A stretch of DNA of 64,000 nucleotides, taken from the NCBI GenBank assembly GCA_034509735.1, contig JACGWO010000011.1:13301866-13365865 (forward strand), in the 5' to 3' direction. The notes beneath the pieces are model-generated. The model made no database searches. It was not told the DNA's origin and saw nothing but the letters and a program-made list of their open reading frames with translations. This document shows positions 1 to 11,684 of the stretch, one piece after another; positions within the stretch are counted from its first letter, which is position 1; each line of letters opens with the position of its first letter. The translations under genes and the position numbers were made by a program. Source of the stretch: Sesamum alatum. Taxonomy: Eukaryota > Streptophyta > Magnoliopsida > Lamiales > Pedaliaceae.

Positions 1-116
1 ACAAGAAAATGGGATAATGAGTTTGGGGCTAAGTTTCCTCGAAGATCATAAACCATGGGGAAGAAAAGGTAATATGGTATGGAATTCAATTTAGATGGTT
101 ATATCATTAGAATTGA

Positions 117-587
117 ATGACGAGCCCCTTTTCTATATACATATCTGTCGGTATGTTGTATGAACGACATAAGTCAGAATATTTTGCACCTTATATTGAC
201 TCAGGATCAGGGATTTGCACGGCAAAACCCGATATGATACCTAGAGAAGCTATGGAATCCTTACCCATTATTGCAGGAAGGGATTTTTCACAAAAACTTC
301 TAGTACTCAATAAGGGTATACGAGAAGCAAAAATCATGATTGGAGGAGCATTTGAAACACATTGGTTCAAGGTAAAGACGCCTCCTATTTACGTTCATGA
401 TACGGAAGCAGATATTTTGCTAGGTAATAATTTTATCCAGACCTTTGCAAAATATGTCCAGGATAACCACAAGAATCTGTTGATTTTTACTACTAACTGT
501 GGTAGTGAGATACAGGTCAAAGGTCAAAGAGGAATGCAAGTACAAGTATGTCCGATACAAGCCTATCCAAATGAACATGGGGGATAA
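117..587 (+). pseudogene. Pararetroviral aspartic protease region
   Basis: This 156-residue open frame resembles the protease segment of caulimovirid polyproteins. It has an IDSGSG active-site-like motif near residue 28, in place of the usual D-S/T-G-A, and an ILLGNNF motif near residue 100 that matches the conserved I-x-G-N-x-F block of the family. The family enzyme is a retropepsin-like protease that processes the viral polyprotein. The frame ends at TAA 585-587. Homology continues in another frame from about 583 into the RT region, so a frameshift separates them. The upstream frame (1-116) has stops. The domain call is fairly secure; the gene is non-functional. Confidence 0.65.
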
Positions 588-1830
588 GAAAGATAGGCAG
601 GAGAACATCAAAGAGCATATCAATCTTAGACTCATCGAGCCTGGAGTCTCTGCCTATAGTAGCCCTGGTTTTTGGTAAGAAACCATGGTGAGATAAAAAG
701 TGGTAAACCCAGGTTAGTCATTAACTATCAAGGCATCAATAGAATATTACAATTAGATGGTTATTACATCCCAAGTAGAGAACACTTAATTGATTGCATT
801 AAAGGTGCTAAAGTGTTTTCTCAGCTTGATTGCAAATCTGGATTCTATCAGATTAAGATGGAAAATGATTCAAAGAAATACACTGCATTTTTCACACCTC
901 ATGGACAATATATCTGGAATGTACTTCCAATGGGACTTGCCAATGCACCCCAGATATTTCAAAGAAAGATGGATAATCTTTTCAAGGACTATCTAGAATT
1001 TATGTTTGTTTACATAAACGACATCTTGATTGCATCTAAAAATATACAAGATCATAACTGACATCTTGAAATATTTTCTGATGCATGCCATAAGGAGGGA
1101 TTAGTGCTCTCCGTAAAGAAAGCCATCATAGCTATCAATAAAATTTAATTTCTAGGAATTCTAATTGACGAAACATGTATTGAATTGCAGGAACATATTG
1201 TAGAAAAAATTCGCAATTTTCCTAACGTACTTAAAGATAAGAAGCAACTTCAAAGCTTCTTGCGAGTTGTTAATTTTGCAGGAATCTTTATCAAGGATCT
1301 TGCAAAATACAGAAAGGATTTTTGTCCACTTCTGAAGGAAACAGAAAGTTCAAAATGGAAATGGGAGGAAATTCATACACAAAGGGTTCGTGAGTTAAAG
1401 CAGGTTTGCAATAACTTGCCAAAGATTGCAATCCCACAAGACGATGATGAGTTGGTAGTCTATACGGACGCCAATGAGTACAGATGGGCAGCAGTGCTCA
1501 CGAGAAAGACAACTACTGGTGAAGAACCATGTAGATGCACAGGAGGGTTGTTCACTAAGCAACAAGCCAACTATGGCATTTCAACGAGAAGGAATTCTTT
1601 GCGGTTTGGAAGGCTTTCAAGAAGTGGCCTTTATTTTTACTGACTAAAGAATCTACTTTGAAAGTTGATAATACGAATGTTAAAGCTTTCTTAAAAAATA
1701 AACTTGAGTCAAAAATTGAGAAAGCACGCATTATTAGATGGAAAGCAGAATGCCAGTATTATTGTTATAATATTGTCATTATCAAATCTCATGAAAATGT
1801 TCTTGCATATTTCTTGACAAGAGATGGAGG
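586..1830 (+). pseudogene. Pararetroviral reverse transcriptase-RNase H, broken
   Basis: The segment starts in one frame (586 to about 665), shifts, and continues from 672 to the TGA at 1059-1061. Fingers and palm motifs are visible (KPRLVINY, SQLDCKSGFYQI, LPMGLANAPQIFQ). The catalytic box reads YIND instead of the usual YxDD, so one catalytic Asp is lost. After the TGA the same frame continues past a TAA at 1146-1148 into the connection and RNase H domain (VVYTDANEYRWAAVL, about 1458-1502). A frameshift near 1575 moves the rest of RNase H to another frame, readable to about 1830. The family copies pregenomic RNA into DNA. This copy has at least two frameshifts and two in-frame stops. Confidence 0.75.
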
Positions 1831-2295
1831 CAGCTGAAGCAGACTCCGTCATCATCAGGCTCAGGCACCTCAACAAGAACCTTAAGGAGATTCATAAGAG
1901 ATTTGGACAGCTAGCGGTTAAGCCCAAATAGCTGGCCTAATTCACCAAGCTGATCTGGACACTGTCTAGACTACCATCATGAGTACCAAACTTGTTGCAA
2001 GCTCGTTATGGGACAATTTACTGGAACCAATTCGAAAGGCATCATCTTCGGTGATAGCCCGAGAATTAAGAGAGCAGGGCTCTAAACCTGCAATTAGAGA
2101 ATAGGGCTCTAAACCTGTAGCGGCAGATTCAAGTACTGCTTGTATGAGGCCATCACCAGACTCTGGTGAAAAGGCAAAAGTTGAGTTACAGAAAGTGCAA
2201 ATCCTGATAATTCAAGTCAACCCAGCACTTCTGGGGTTAAAGAGGAAGAGATTAACCTTAGGCTGATAACGGGCACCTCTAAGGTTAATAATAAC

Positions 2296-3069
2296 GTGGC
2301 TTTATCTTTTGTTTCTGCTTGGCAGGGTTATCAGAGATTATGGGAAAAACTTGTTTCCCGAAAAAACATAAACCCAGGGAAGACCATCGTAGACACATCC
2401 GGGAGATATAACAGAACCTGGATGCTTGAAGGGTCAAAACCAGAAGAAGTACGAGAATGGTATGATTTTGGAGCCCTTGCTTCAGTTCATACTATGTCAC
2501 CAAGCTTTCCGAAAATCTCCAAACTTCCGGAATGGATCAGTGGGGCGGTCTATGACGCATGGCAAAATAATCCCCACCTTAAACGATGAGATATTTTGGA
2601 GCTCAAGTTCATTTTCATAGCTTCAGAAATCGCAGGAAAATGGTCTCATCCAGCATTCCATTTCATCAAATTGCAGAGACCTGACATGGTAGCATTTAAC
2701 AAAGTGAAGGCTGCCACAGGAGAAGCTCCCCTGGTATCTTCCCTCAGTGAAGATGACATATCCACTAGAAAAGCTTGGGGTTATTGGGTCTGTCTCACAG
2801 AGATGGATAAAGTCAAGTATCCGTTAAAAATATCCTCCAATAAATTAAATGGATAATTCCTGTTGAACTCCATGACGGGAAAAAGCACAGGGTTCGCGGA
2901 GAGCTTGTTTGAAAAGAAACGAATGCTTATTTGGGAAAACAAGCTACAAGCAACAGAGGCCACAAGAAAGAAGGCCTGCAACATGATGCACGTTGGGCAA
3001 TGGCATGACCATGTATGCCCTTGCTGTGAAAAACATGAGAAGCCCGTGTTTAGGACAAGGTTCGGGTAA
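2296..3069 (+). pseudogene. Pararetroviral downstream ORF, function unknown
   Basis: A 97-codon frame (2296-2589) ends at TGA and continues in the same frame after it to a TAA at about 2856. A further short frame (2863-3069) ends in a cysteine-rich stretch with CPCC. Clusters such as WQGYQRLWEKL, REWYDFG and WISGAVYDAW look protein-like rather than random. The position, downstream of polymerase and before the promoter, is where some caulimovirids encode an extra protein such as a transactivator. I do not recognise the family and do not assign a function. The stretch 1831-2295 between RNase H and this ORF has no clear domain. Confidence 0.45.
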
Positions 3070-3299
3070 CCCAAAATAAACCCGATCCGAAACCTAAAAA
3101 GGGTAAAAGAAAGGATTTTTACAACAAGAGGTAAAAACCTCAAAATATTAAAAAGCAAGAAAAATACTGTTAGCAGAAGACGATAAAAAGTCAACAGTCA
3201 GACAAGACAGGAAGCACCAATTGGAGAACACATGACCGACAAGCCATAATGACCACAACTGGAAAGTAAAAAGACAAAAAGGGTGACGAAAGTCCGCGG

Positions 3300-3510
3300 G
3301 CTATTATAATAGAGAGCTAGGAAGCAGATGGAGATCATCAGAAAAGTTCTCCAACTCTTCAGAAAAATAAAATTGTGTCTTTAAATTTTCTAAGTGTATG
3401 GGGTTATCCCCAACCTGTCAAGTCCTCTCCTACATGAGAGGCTAAATAGTTTTCTCCTCTGATAGAGGAATAAAATATTTATGTAATATTTCAAGTATTT
3501 CTTCAATAAA
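3300..3510 (+). promoter_or_regulatory. Putative viral promoter TATA and poly(A) signals
   Basis: A TATTATAAT box lies at about 3302-3310. AATAAA signals follow at 3469-3474 and 3505-3510, with another AATAAA near 3366. Caulimovirids place a poly(A) signal a short distance downstream of the pregenomic promoter, and the spacing here suits that. The call is inferred from order and spacing only; no enhancer motif or primer-binding site was recognised downstream. Confidence 0.3.
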
Positions 3511-3576
3511 TTATTGGCTTCTGTTCAATTTGCTTACCCAAAATTTTATTAAGTCTCTATTATTGAAATACTTTTA

Positions 3577-3956
3577 CGCCCTAAGGTAGGAAACGAAATA
3601 GGGCTGTGCTGATTGCTGCTAAAGGAGCCTAGGATCCACGAACCATCTACTGCGGTAGTGTGGTTGGAGGAAGTTCGTAAAACCGAGGACTTGGAATACC
3701 TGGCGGCAAGGCGGTCAAACAAGGTATGAATTTATAGAGGCTTAATTTCATTTTGAAAGCATGTTGGGCCACTCTGAAAGCAGGAAGAAGGACTAATTGG
3801 GTTTTATCATCAAAAGGGAAAAATGGTCATAAATAGGGCCAATGTACCGAATCTCAGCAAAATTGAAAGATAATGGACCAAAACTAATATTGTCAAAATT
3901 AATGGACCAAAATTAATCTGGGACAAAGTTAGTGTATGAAACTTTTCTTTTCCCCT
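3577..3956. other. Unassigned sequence after the viral fragment
   Basis: There is no convincing ORF here. The first 150 bases could still be viral leader. From about 3840 the text resembles the GGACCAAAA-rich repeats seen elsewhere in the window, for example GGACCAAAACTAAT and GGACCAAAATTAAT. Nothing firmer can be said. Confidence 0.3.
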
Positions 3957-4595
3957 ATTTATTTTTTAACCGTATTTTGTAAGAACTACATATTACTTAA
4001 TATTTAATTACTTTTAACAATTAATTAATTAATATATAGTAATATATTGAATATTTTTAATAAATATTTATTATGAAATTTTTTAATTAAAGTTTAGAAA
4101 TATTTTTAACAATTAAATAATTAATTAATTAATTATTTTTTTCTAAAACTTTGCAATTGATAGTTTTTGTAAATTTATTTAATTAATTATGTATACATTT
4201 ACATACATATAAAACAAAAAAATAGATGTAATCAACAATTACTATGCATTAAGTAATTGCTGATAAATTTACACAAACTGAATAAATTTAAAATAGTTGT
4301 TAGTTGTGTCTATATTTTTCTTTTATTTGTATTTAAAAATATACATAATTAACTGAATAAAAATTTACAAAAACTACCGACTGCAAAGTTTAAAAAAATA
4401 ATTAAGTAATAAAACATTTAAATTTTTAATTATTAAAATATTTTTAAACTTCAATTAAGATTTTCATAATAAAAATTATTAAAAATATTTAATATATTGC
4501 TATATATTAATAAATTAATTATTAAAAATAATTAAATATTAATTAATATGTAATTATACAAAATACTGTTAAAAATTAAAAAAAAACTAAAGAAA
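3957..4595. repeat. AT-rich long inverted repeat (foldback/MITE-like)
   Basis: Two arms of roughly 300 bases are imperfect reverse complements of each other around a centre near 4275. The left arm runs from TAACCGTATTTTGTA near 3967. The right arm ends in TACAAAATACTGTTA near 4557-4571. The arms diverge by scattered substitutions and small indels. Only the outer part of the right arm is repeated at 36785-36910 in the SCPL intron. No target-site duplication was resolved. This is probably a non-autonomous foldback element; the superfamily is unknown. Confidence 0.6.
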
Positions 4596-5369
4596 AATAG
4601 AAAACGACTCCGCCAGCAGCGGAGATAATTTATAATTAACAAAAAAGAAGGGAGTAATAACTCACCTCGATTTTGTAGAACCTTTTGTTTGTTGTATTTT
4701 GATACTTTTTTTTTCTAATTTTTATATAAATCAGCCGCCAAATATGTCCTTATAGTTACAAACTCCCGTCTATTTTTCTCTCCTAAATTGGGTTGACCAT
4801 TAATTTTGACGGTCAAATTAACGAAGGGTAGTAACGTTGACACAAAAAGCAAACTTTAGGTATTAAGTCTGATGATTTGAGAACTAGGGGTACCAAAACT
4901 GGAAAAGAGTTATTATTTGAGTATCAAATATGAAATTATTCCACCTCAAACTCATGGAGTTTTATGTGATGCTCTGGGGGAAAACATTGAGAAAAGTATA
5001 TAGACAGAGTAGTCTTGGAGAGCGTATTTGCAGAGGGAAAATAGACTTGTATGTTGTGATCAATTCACTTACGTGCTTTGATTATGGGATTGTACCTTAA
5101 TTATTGGTGTACTCCGCTTTTATCCCAAGAAATTCATTTTCCAACATGTATTTGAACCCTTAACCCCATATGAATTTGGGAGACGGATACAATTATATTC
5201 TCTCGCATATTATTCTTTTTTTTTTTTTTTTTGAGGAAACGACCCCAAGGGTATTTATATTAATGGCAAAAATTCACATATGTTCAAGACGCGAAAATGA
5301 CATACGTGAAAAGAGCAACAATGAAAGCCTAAGAAAGGAAGAAACAAAACAAAACTAACAATGGTGACA

Positions 5370-8300
5370 CTAGGGACGGATGTGGCGTTGGACCAAGGCG
5401 AGCAACTCTGGGGCGTCCCCGATGCCGCCCTCGTAAAGACACCGATTTTGGTGGTTCCAAAGGCCCCAGCAGATCGTAAGAAAACGAACAAAGGCCCCAC
5501 GATCCAGGGCATGATGCGCCCGGCGTATCCAAGCCTCCGTTCCCATCGACGTTCCGAGAATCGCGACACCAGGAAGCTGGGACAGGGCCCAAACCAATCT
5601 CGCGAAAGGGCAGCAAACCAGAATATGCAAAAGTCCATCTTCAGCCTCCCTACACCAAACACACAGCCCGTCCACCGCAACGCCGCGCCTCCGGAGGTTC
5701 ACCTAGGTCGGTAGAGCATCGTGACAGCAGGGCCAAGCGAACAGAGTTCCTTTTGGGAGAGCCTTTGCGCGCCAGAGAAAGCCCCACAACGGGGTACCGG
5801 TGCCCGTGCTTGTCTCCCCAGAGCAGCCGTTTGGCAGGGCAAAGCGATAGGCACTTCTAGCCGAAAAATGGAGGTGTAGATCGAAGTGCCAGCCCCAAGC
5901 ATCATCAGCGCCGTCCCACAGCCGCGTGAGCAGGATCCACTTGGCATCGATCGGCGAAAATTCGGCTTGGACCCGGACGTTCGCTGAGGAGGTCTGCCAC
6001 CATGGAGTTGGTTGGAAGGGTGTGGGCAGGAAGGCCTGGCCGGAAGCTGGTACGTCGAGCGATCCACGGGTTGAGGAAGGTCCAAGTGGTGCGCCCATCA
6101 CCAATAAGACGTCTGGCCCCCGCACGAAGGAGTGGGCATGCGCAGCTGATCGACCGTCATGCGCAAGACGGGCTGCTGCGGCCAACGTAAAAGTCGAGAA
6201 CTAAAGAGCCTGGGAACTACTTGGGCTGCAGCACGCGGTGAAGAAGGCTGGTCGGTTGAGTGAGGAGGCGCCAAGCTTGTTTACAGACGAGGGCCTCGTT
6301 GAATTCCTTGAGCCGACGAATACCTAAGCCACCCTCAGTCTTACTGCAGCACACCTCTTTCCAAGCCTTCCAATGGATCTTCTGGTCCCCCTCCTGGTGC
6401 CAGAAAAAGGCTGTCGTCATGCTATCAATCTCCTGAAGAAGGGTGTCTGGCAGGCGGAAGCAGCACATGGCGTAGGTAGGGATCGTCTAAATAATTGCCT
6501 TAATCATACCAACCCGTCCAGCCTGCGATAGCTTCTTAGCCGCCCATCTGTTAAAAGCTCCCCAAATCTGATCCTTTAGGCCCTCAAAGACTGCCCTCTT
6601 CGATTTGCCAACCACTGCCGGTAAGACAAGATACTTATCATGCTTATCAACCACCGGGACCCCTAGAAGAGAGGCGAGCTCATCACGGAGTGCTAAGGGG
6701 GTGTTTTTGCTAAACACGACGGCCGATTTGTCCAAGTTGATTGCAAGCCCGGAGGCTAACTCAAAGGTGCGGAGCACGGAGCGGATGCTGAGCAAGGCCT
6801 CTCTCATGGCTTGGCAGAATAGGAGAGTGTCATCGGCGAAGAGAAGGTAGGTGATACGCGGTCCTTGGTGGCTGGCCCGCACCCCCATGAGCACACCCCG
6901 GTTCTCCTCCGCCTGGATAAGACAACTGAAGACCTCTGCACAACAAAGAAACAAATAGGGGGAGAGGGAATCTCCTTCGCGGAGGCCCTTTTCCGGCTTC
7001 AGAGCACCAAAAGAATCACCATTAAGCAAAAAGGAATAAGAAATAGTTGACATACATTGCATAATAAGTGAGACAAATCTTATGTGAAAGCCTAGTCTAA
7101 GGAGCACTCGTTCAAGGAAAATCCACTCTACCTGGTTATAAGCCTTACTGATGTCGAGTTTGAGCGAGGCATGGCCGGTGAGACCCTGGTATTTATGTGC
7201 TAGAACATGATTGAGTTCATGGGCTACAAGTACGTTATCCGTGATAAGCCGGCCGGGGATAAATGCTGACTAATGGGGCGAGATTATGGTGCCAAGGAGG
7301 GGCTTCATGCGATTGGCAAGGATTTTGGAGGCGATTTTATACGTGACATTACATAGACTGATAGGACGGAAAGCAGACACTGATTCGGGGTTGGCAACTT
7401 TAGGGATGAGGACAATATGGGTAGCATTCAGGGCATGAACTTTAGGGATCCCCCGTTAAGGAAGTCAAGGACATATTTAGTAGTAGCAGGACCCACAATA
7501 TGCTAGTAATTTTGGAAGAAGATAGGAGATATACCATCCGACCCTGGTGATTTCAACGGGTGTATTTGGGAAAGTGTCGTCTTGACCTCGTCAGCTGTGA
7601 AGGGGCGGTTGAGCTCCAGATTAGCCATGTCAGAGACCTTCGGCTACAGGCAGGTGAGGCAATCATCGATCGCTTGGGGGTCTGGGGCTGTGGAACGGAA
7701 GACATTTGCGAAGTGAACCATGATGACACCCTGAATCTCAGACTTCTTAGCATAGCACCGCCCCTACTTGTCCCGGGGGGCCTGATTGTCTTACGGCGAC
7801 GCTGTTCCGTGGCCTGCCCATGGAAGAAGGTTGTATTCTGGTCTCCCTCCTGTAGCCATAATGCCTTACCACGCTGCTTCCAAAGTATCTCCTCCCGAGC
7901 TAGAAATTCCTCGAGTTCCGTATGGAGCCCCTAAATCCTAGTCTTAACATCCTCAGTCACCACACCCTAACGAAGCCTGGCGATCTTGTCCCCAAGATCC
8001 TTGACCCGCCGGCGGATATTACCAAACTGCAGCTGATTCCAAGAGCGGAGAGTAAAGACACCCTAAGAGATCTTGTTGCGGAGTACTTCGGCTGATGTGG
8101 CCCCGACACACTCCTGCCACCCACCCTCGATAATGCGTTCACACCCTGCTGCTCTGGCCCATGCAGCCTCAAAACGAAAGCAACGCCTCGCAGGTGCGGC
8201 AGGCTTATTGGCTGTACTAGACAGGCTAAGAAAAAGATGGCATGATACGAACATGCCACCAGAATATGGAGAGCAGCACCGCCGGAAAAGAGCCGATCAA

Positions 8301-8911
8301 CCCGCGATGCAGCATACCATGTCTAACCTGGCGCGGACTGTTGCTGGGGCGTCCCTGTGATTGCACCATGTAAACGGCATCCCGGTAAAACCCAAATCCT
8401 GTAAGTCACAGTCCTCGAGGAACCTACGGAAAGCCTCCATCTGCCATTGCACCCGACGCACTCGCCCTTCCTTCTCAGAAGCGGTCAGAATCTCCTAGAA
8501 GTCCCCCATGCATACCCACAGGCGGACAGACTGCCCTCGCAGCTAGCGAAGAAGGTCCCAAGTCTCCCATCGGTGATTAACGTCTGGGTGGCCATAAAAC
8601 CCGGTGAATGGCCATCGTTCAGTGTCCCCCTCTCCTCGAATTGTGGCATCAATATGGTAGAGTGAATATGACTGTATCCAGACCTCGATATCCTTCCGCT
8701 AGAAAAGAACTAGGCCTCCACCGCAGCCACGAGCTGCAATACCCACACAATTGAAGTTTAGCTGTTGTTTTAACCATTTATATCTCCTAGAAGTGGACTT
8801 GGTCTCAGAGATGAAGACCAAGCTGGGGTTGTGATACCGAATTAGCTCCCGGAGCTTGTGAACTATCCAAGGGGACCCCAACCCCTGACAGTTCCATGCT
8901 AAGATTTTCAT
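5370..8911 (-). pseudogene. LINE ORF2: endonuclease-RT-zf-RVT, broken
   Basis: The start is set at ATG 8911-8909, giving MKILAWNCQGLG, the canonical N-terminus of plant L1 apurinic-type endonucleases. The endonuclease is readable to 8699 and then only in shifted frames to about 7550. The RT domain is open from 7107 to 6487, with LREGDSLSPYLF and FADDTL, the catalytic box of LINE RTs. A following frame (6468-6217) has DSMTTAFFWHQEGDQKIHW, typical of the RT C-terminal region. The zf-RVT segment (6185-5703, then 5702-5370) shows LCVWCREAEDGLLHILVCC and WGLWNHQN. Frameshifts and stops separate these blocks. The family enzyme nicks target DNA and primes reverse transcription there. Confidence 0.8.
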
Positions 8912-9485
8912 GGCTGGCGGCGAGCTCCTTAGTAGCCTCCGCCGATAGAACATCAGATTCCTCATCCACCAACAGCAGTCGAAGCTTACCACCCCGTGGA
9001 ACCTCTCCCTCCAGATCCAACACTGAGCATCCCTGAGGCCTCTTACGTGACCCCGTCGTCCTAGACCCACGCGGCCTACCCCGACGACCTCTTCCCCGTC
9101 GGCCCGGTTGGCCCCTAGTAGTAAATCGAAGCGGCACTGTGACCAAACCTCCCTCAATCCCATCCGCAGCAATATCCGGCACCAGTGAGGCTCCCATCGG
9201 CCCAGACTCTGGGATAGTCGACAGCACGAACTCTGCATAATGTTCAACGCCCTAATCCAGCACTGCATCAGGCTCAAGCACGGTCTTCAGAGATACCGGC
9301 ACCCCAGATTCCAACCCTGTGCCGCCCATGAGAGAATCCTCCAAACTCAGATTCCCCTCAGCCTCTGTGCCCTGAACCATACCCGCTGGAAACACTGTAC
9401 GCCCCTGCCGAACCGGCCGCCCTGGACTGAAACTCTCGGTCGAAGCTGCATTGACCCCCTCCGTATGCGTCACGCCCATGTCCCC

Positions 9486-10289
9486 CTATTCTGTCGAAGC
9501 CGCCTGCCCAGACCCAGAGAAACTGCCAAAGATGGCCGCCCCATGCGGCTGATCAGAACCGGATACTGAGGCTCGCCTAGAGTTGGCTCTCGGATCCCGG
9601 CGGGAGGTCAACCCTCGCCCCCTGGTCGGAAGTGGTGCTCGTAGCCATGGTCCGTATGGGGAGTCCAAACCCGGGTCCACAAACCCCTCCTCGAATTGCA
9701 ACTCACAGTACTTGGCGATGTGGCCCAACTTTCCACAGAGGTAACAGAAGTTTGGTAACCGCTCATAAGTAAGATGCACCAAAAGCTCATCCCCGAGGGT
9801 CGAGACAATCGGGAGAGCACGCGGCGTAAGCGAGTAACACTAATGGCCACCCGGAGACGAAGAGTAACCCCTCAAGTACACCCTATGTCGTCCATGTCCA
9901 TGTCCATGTTCGGAAAGCGACCAATCCTGTTACCGATCATTGTGGCCACACCAAAATTCATCATGCTCAACGGAATCTCATGCACATGCATGTAGAAGTC
10001 ACACCAATCAAGGTCCCCCCACAGCAGATTCTCCTTCTCCCCAATCCCGCTCAGTATGATGATGTTTTTTCTCAAAGCTCCACGGACATCCTTCTAAGGC
10101 CCGGTTTCTATCTATGATATGATTAAAACGGAGGAGAAAGAGAGCGCCCCAGATCTTACGTATGTCCATACCTTTCACCGGGTTGATCATTCCTTGCACC
10201 GATGTACTGAAGGCTTCAAACCGAGGCACCCTACTGAAAGGAGGCGCCAAACTAAACACAATAGGTGGGTGTCGGAGTCCGCATTCCAT
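9486..10289 (-). pseudogene. LINE ORF1: DUF4283-like plus CCHC knuckle, broken
   Basis: A 93-residue frame (10289-10008) has IWGALFLLRFNHIIDRNRAL followed by a PWSFE-type block, typical of the DUF4283 N-terminal domain of plant LINE ORF1 proteins. An overlapping shifted frame continues with WCDFYMHVHEIPLSMMN. The frame 9782-9486 holds YERLPNFCYLCGKLGHIAKYC, a CX2CX4HX4C knuckle of the zf-CCHC_4 type, then a PWLRA block. The protein would bind RNA of the element. At least two frameshifts interrupt it. 8912-9485 is its low-complexity C-terminal region or linker, with no clear domain; 10290-10888 is probably 5' UTR. Confidence 0.65.
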
Positions 10290-11271
10290 ACACCTCCTGG
10301 CAGCACGAGCCGTTTCCCCTCGTCCTCAGCCAGACGAAGACGTCCCCAAAGCCCCACAATAGCCTCGTCCATGCCCAGACCCCCAAGCGAGAAACACTGT
10401 TTCACGCCGCCTCGCTGCCGACCAGCCTGGGCCCAGCACCCCACAGATTGTCTGCTCACTCACAACAAAAGAGGCCAAGATGCCAAACCCCCGGCCGCAC
10501 CTGGGAAAACACCAAGAACCAGGAAAAGAAAAACGGCACAGAGATCAGACAAGAAAACAGACAGGAAAAAGAAAAAACAAGAAAGCAAGAGTGCAAAGAG
10601 TTTGGACGGAGGATCCCTCCGCCGAAGACCGCGGCGCACGCAGCAAGGGGTAAGGCTCGCCGCACGCAGATGCGAGGTAGCCGAAGCCGCAGCCGACAAT
10701 CCTAGCACTCTAAATCCATAGCCTTCCGTCCGTCCCAGCCATACCCGACGTCAGTAGAGTCAATCACCGTGCAGGGGAGGCTCAAAATCTCGCAGGCTAG
10801 TGCCGCCGCGAAGGGAGCAATTGCAACAGTCGTGAGATTGAGGAGTTGTGAAGGAGGAAAACTCTCAAAGGATAGAGAGAACGAAGACTCTCGCATATCA
10901 TTCTAATTTCTTAATTATCCTTATAATTATGTGAGTAAGTAATCAAAGAATCCCCACAGCATAATTTTCATGTTCTAATGTAGGACAAGCAAGTTATAAT
11001 TAAACTGTACTATACATCAAAAAAGTTAAAATTTAATAAAGAGATCATTAATATTCGTTATGATCGAATTTCGAATGCTGAGTCGAATTCGAGTATCGAG
11101 AAGTTATATAAGAACGAGTCTTATAAGTGTAATTCATATAAAAAAAATATAATCAAACTAAATTTCCAACTAATATGAATGTTTCAAATTAAACCATAAA
11201 TAAAATAAATTATCATCGCTTCCTAATAGAAATCTGCAAAACCAAATAGAAGGACTACAGATAATACATAC

Positions 11272-11417
11272 CCATTTCCATTAAAATGGTGGAAAGACTA
11301 GAACAACCGGATCTGCCGGTCAACCAAAGTATGAAAGGATCCTCTTCCGAATTGCTTTCAGACTCAAAGAAGAAGTAGAAAAGTTGCACCTCCTCATTCT
11401 CCCCCACGCTGATATAC
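11272..11417 (-). pseudogene. SCPL exon 2 relic (copy A)
   Basis: This 146-base exon has the same length and phase as exon 2 of the intact gene (37865-38010), with AG and GT borders still in place. The reading frame has no stop. The oxyanion-hole motif GGPGCSG of the family is changed to GRSGCSS, which should abolish activity even if it were expressed. Other changes include I-S-V-G for I-G-V-G at the start. It lies in the copy A segment without exon 1 or later exons. Confidence 0.8.
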
Positions 11418-11684
11418 CTAATTAATTTTCCAATAATATTGAATATTTAATTTTATTTTAAAAAATATATGGATATTTCTAAATCAACCAACGTACAATT
11501 GTTACAACATTTAGTACGAAATACATATATATTTCTAAATCAACCGACAAAATCAAAGTCAATAAAAAAAATAAGATAATACTGTTAAAAGTAGATTGAA
11601 TACTTACATTCGTATAATAATGTATATATATTCAAGAAAGAAGGCAATTAATGGGATAAAAATAAAAGAAATATCGAAAAATGA

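Larger units (their letters stand above)
1..3560 (+). mobile_element. Endogenous pararetrovirus fragment (Caulimoviridae-like)
   Basis: This is the 3' part of an integrated plant pararetrovirus, entered from the left edge of the window. The order is aspartic protease, reverse transcriptase, RNase H, then an extra ORF, then a candidate promoter and polyadenylation signals. No integrase and no LTR is visible, which fits Caulimoviridae rather than a Gypsy retrotransposon. All reading frames carry stops or frameshifts, so this is a fossil copy. Movement and coat protein regions would lie left of the window. The genus is not assigned. The right boundary is approximate and was placed just after the second AATAAA. 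Confidence 0.75.
5217..10888 (-). mobile_element. Full-length-sized L1-type LINE, inactive
   Basis: This is a non-LTR retrotransposon in minus orientation. The poly(A) tail appears as a T-run at about 5217-5232, followed on the minus strand by ORF2 (endonuclease, RT, zinc finger) and ORF1 (DUF4283-like with a CCHC knuckle). The 16-base target-site duplication is TCTCGCATATTATTCT at 5201-5216 and TCTCGCATATCATTCT at 10889-10904, with one mismatch. The paralogous segment near 37500-37520 lacks the insertion. The element is much GC-richer than its surroundings. Both ORFs are broken. No RNase H domain follows the zinc finger, unlike the second LINE in this window. Confidence 0.85.
4470..11684 (-). 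pseudogene. SCPL copy A: duplicated intron2-exon2-intron1 segment
   Basis: Apart from the LINE at 5217-10888, this segment is colinear with 36785-38480 of the intact SCPL gene. 4470-5216 matches the intron-2 block, 10889-11271 the rest of that block, 11272-11417 is exon 2, and 11418-11684 matches intron 1. Exon 1 and exons 3-14 are absent. The similarity stops near 11684, just before the place where exon 1 would begin. This is a segmental duplicate that decayed and then took a LINE insertion. It cannot be expressed as a carboxypeptidase. Confidence 0.7.
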
